Positions 60,262 through 61,406 of a stretch of 61,406 nucleotides of DNA are shown here, one piece after another. The position numbers were made by a program, and so were the translations under genes. The stretch covers positions 1 through 61,406 of the forward strand of contig JAHZFJ010000026.1 in NCBI GenBank assembly GCA_019421365.1, given 5' to 3'. Every line of letters begins with the position of its first letter. The first letter of the stretch is position 1. The DNA is from Lachnospiraceae bacterium. Lineage in GTDB: Bacteria > Bacillota > Clostridia > Lachnospirales > Lachnospiraceae. Under the pieces are notes generated by a model. It did not search any database, was not told the DNA's origin, and saw nothing but the letters and a program-made list of their open reading frames with translations.

Positions 60262-61056
60262 CTACATATTTCTTGCTTTATCAATACACACCTTTACGGC
60301 TTCCATAACACTGCTTCGGAATCCCTCTTTTTCAAGTATACGAACGGCTTCAATTGTAGTACCACCTGGAGAGCACACCATATCCTTCAATTCTCCCGGA
60401 TGCTTTCCTGTTTCAAGGATCATTTTAGCGCTACCAAGTACAGCCTGTGCTGCAAATGTATATGCCTTATTACGTGGCATTCCTGCCGCTACTGCACCAT
60501 CCGCCAATGCTTCAATAAACATAAATACATAAGCTGGTGAGCTTCCACTTACACCAACTACGGCATCCATTAAATTCTCTGTAACAACCTCTACTTTACC
60601 AAAGCCAGCTAATATAGATGCTACCAATTCAACTTCTTCTTCTTTAACATTCTCGTTATAGCACAAAGCTGTAATTCCTTCACCCACTAATGCAGGTGTG
60701 TTTGGCATTGTACGAACAATCTTTAATTCACGCCCAAAGGCCGTTTTAAGCCCCTCTAAGGTTTGTCCAGGTGCTATTGTTATAATTATCTGGTTCTCTT
60801 TAATAAGGTCCTTAATTTCGTTAATTACGCTGCCATAAAACTGTGGCTTAATAGAAAGAACAATGATATCTGATTGCTCAACTACTTCCTTATTATCTGT
60901 TGTAACCTGAATACCAAGCGTATTCTTAGCAATCTCTAATGACGTCTGATTTAAATCTGAAGAAATAATATCACTGCTTTCAATTATATTATTCTTAATA
61001 ATACCACCTAACATAGCATTTGCCATGTTCCCACAACCTATAAATCCTAATTTCAT
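60262..61056 (-). CDS. proC: Pyrroline-5-carboxylate reductase (264 aa)
   Basis: It catalyses the last step of proline synthesis with NAD(P)H. The N-terminal Rossmann motif is GFIGCGNMANAML, then PNTPALVGEGITAL, and the C-terminal domain has GVSGSSPAYVFMFIEALADGAV and CSPGGTTIEAVRILE. The start is the ATG at 61056 (MKLGF) with GGGA upstream; an ATG at 61077 lacks a ribosome site. Confidence 0.96.
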   Translation of the reverse strand: MKLGFIGCGNMANAMLGGIIKNNIIESSDIISSDLNQTSLEIAKNTLGIQVTTDNKEVVEQSDIIVLSIKPQFYGSVINEIKDLIKENQIIITIAPGQTLEGLKTAFGRELKIVRTMPNTPALVGEGITALCYNENVKEEEVELVASILAGFGKVEVVTENLMDAVVGVSGSSPAYVFMFIEALADGAVAAGMPRNKAYTFAAQAVLGSAKMILETGKHPGELKDMVCSPGGTTIEAVRILEKEGFRSSVMEAVKVCIDKARNM

Positions 61057-61297
61057 CTTTAATCCCATGCATATCATAAAATACTACAACACTGCCATCT
61101 ATATTTAAATAAGATAGCGCATGGCTCCTTTCTAAATAATACGATCATTTAACTTATACTTACATTGTACTACATATTTTCTATACTAAACTTACATCCA
61201 TCAACATGTCAATACTTTTACAATCTACTAAAATAAATTATTATTTAAGTTATAATTTTTATAACTATTTCTTAAACAAACTACTCCTCTATAAATA

Positions 61298-61340
61298 GCA
61301 AAAAAAGTGGAAGCGTTAATTACTCAACACTTCCACTTTT
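61298..61340 (-). terminator. Terminator of the initiator tRNA gene
   Basis: Arms AGTGGAAGcGTT and AACaCTTCCACT, with TTTTTTT following on the minus strand, about 15 nt after the tRNA 3' end. Confidence 0.85.
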
Positions 61341-61353
61341 CTAATTAATCAGA

Positions 61354-61406
<53 letters not shown>

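Overview
The window looks like a chromosome segment from a spore-forming, plant-polysaccharide-degrading clostridium, most likely Lachnospiraceae and close to Lachnoclostridium (Clostridium) phytofermentans. I infer this from the low G+C content, Firmicute-type promoters and Shine-Dalgarno sites, the GH51/GH43 arabinan genes, three cellulose-type CBM3 modules, a GerA germinant receptor subunit and a LysM-GH18 spore hydrolase. The species is an inference, not a database result.

Layout. (1) 1-10.9 kb, minus strand: a polymorphic-toxin locus. A 2504-residue secreted RHS/YD-repeat protein carries three CBM3 modules between blocks of YD repeats. It is followed by a candidate immunity gene, then an orphan RHS tip that repeats about 1.16 kb of the parent with a different C-terminus, then a second candidate immunity gene. 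(2) 10.9-25.2 kb, minus strand: a nine-gene operon. It encodes two complete sets of solute-binding protein plus two permeases (no ATPase), an NHL-TPR-Yip1 membrane protein, a DUF5696 protein and a cytoplasmic GH51 arabinofuranosidase. (3) 25.4-30.7 kb, minus strand: a three-gene arabinan operon (GH51 lipoprotein, cytoplasmic GH43, GH43 lipoprotein), then an ArsR-like regulator. The promoters of regions 2 and 3 share a TTTAG-N6-CTAAA dyad just downstream of the -10 box, which suggests one regulon. (4) 32-37.4 kb: a two-component system divergent from a TrpXYZ-like ABC importer. (5) 37.5-50.5 kb: NhaC antiporter, Lrp-type regulator with DUF4349 lipoprotein, LysM-GH18, GerA, a GH13 neopullulanase-type enzyme, asparaginase, asparagine synthetase A, MntP under a manganese riboswitch, and a Big2/DUF4358 protein. 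(6) 50.5-53.4 kb: a MutS2-like gene without an Smr domain, preceded by a promoter, an 11-codon leader ORF and an intrinsic terminator, which is the layout of a translation-coupled attenuator. (7) 53.4-61.4 kb: a TrmB-PfkB-pyridoxamine kinase operon, a sirtuin, a frameshifted metallo-hydrolase, a GNAT acetyltransferase, a CE2-like esterase, proC and a partial initiator tRNA.

Working picture. Arabinan is trimmed outside the cell by the anchored GH43 and GH51 enzymes. The oligosaccharides enter through the two importers, which probably share an ATPase encoded elsewhere, and are finished inside by GH51 and GH43. The adjacent RHS protein may hold a toxin on cellulose where competitors attach. The two most novel candidates are the CBM3-bearing RHS toxin system and the attenuator-controlled, Smr-less MutS2-like gene.
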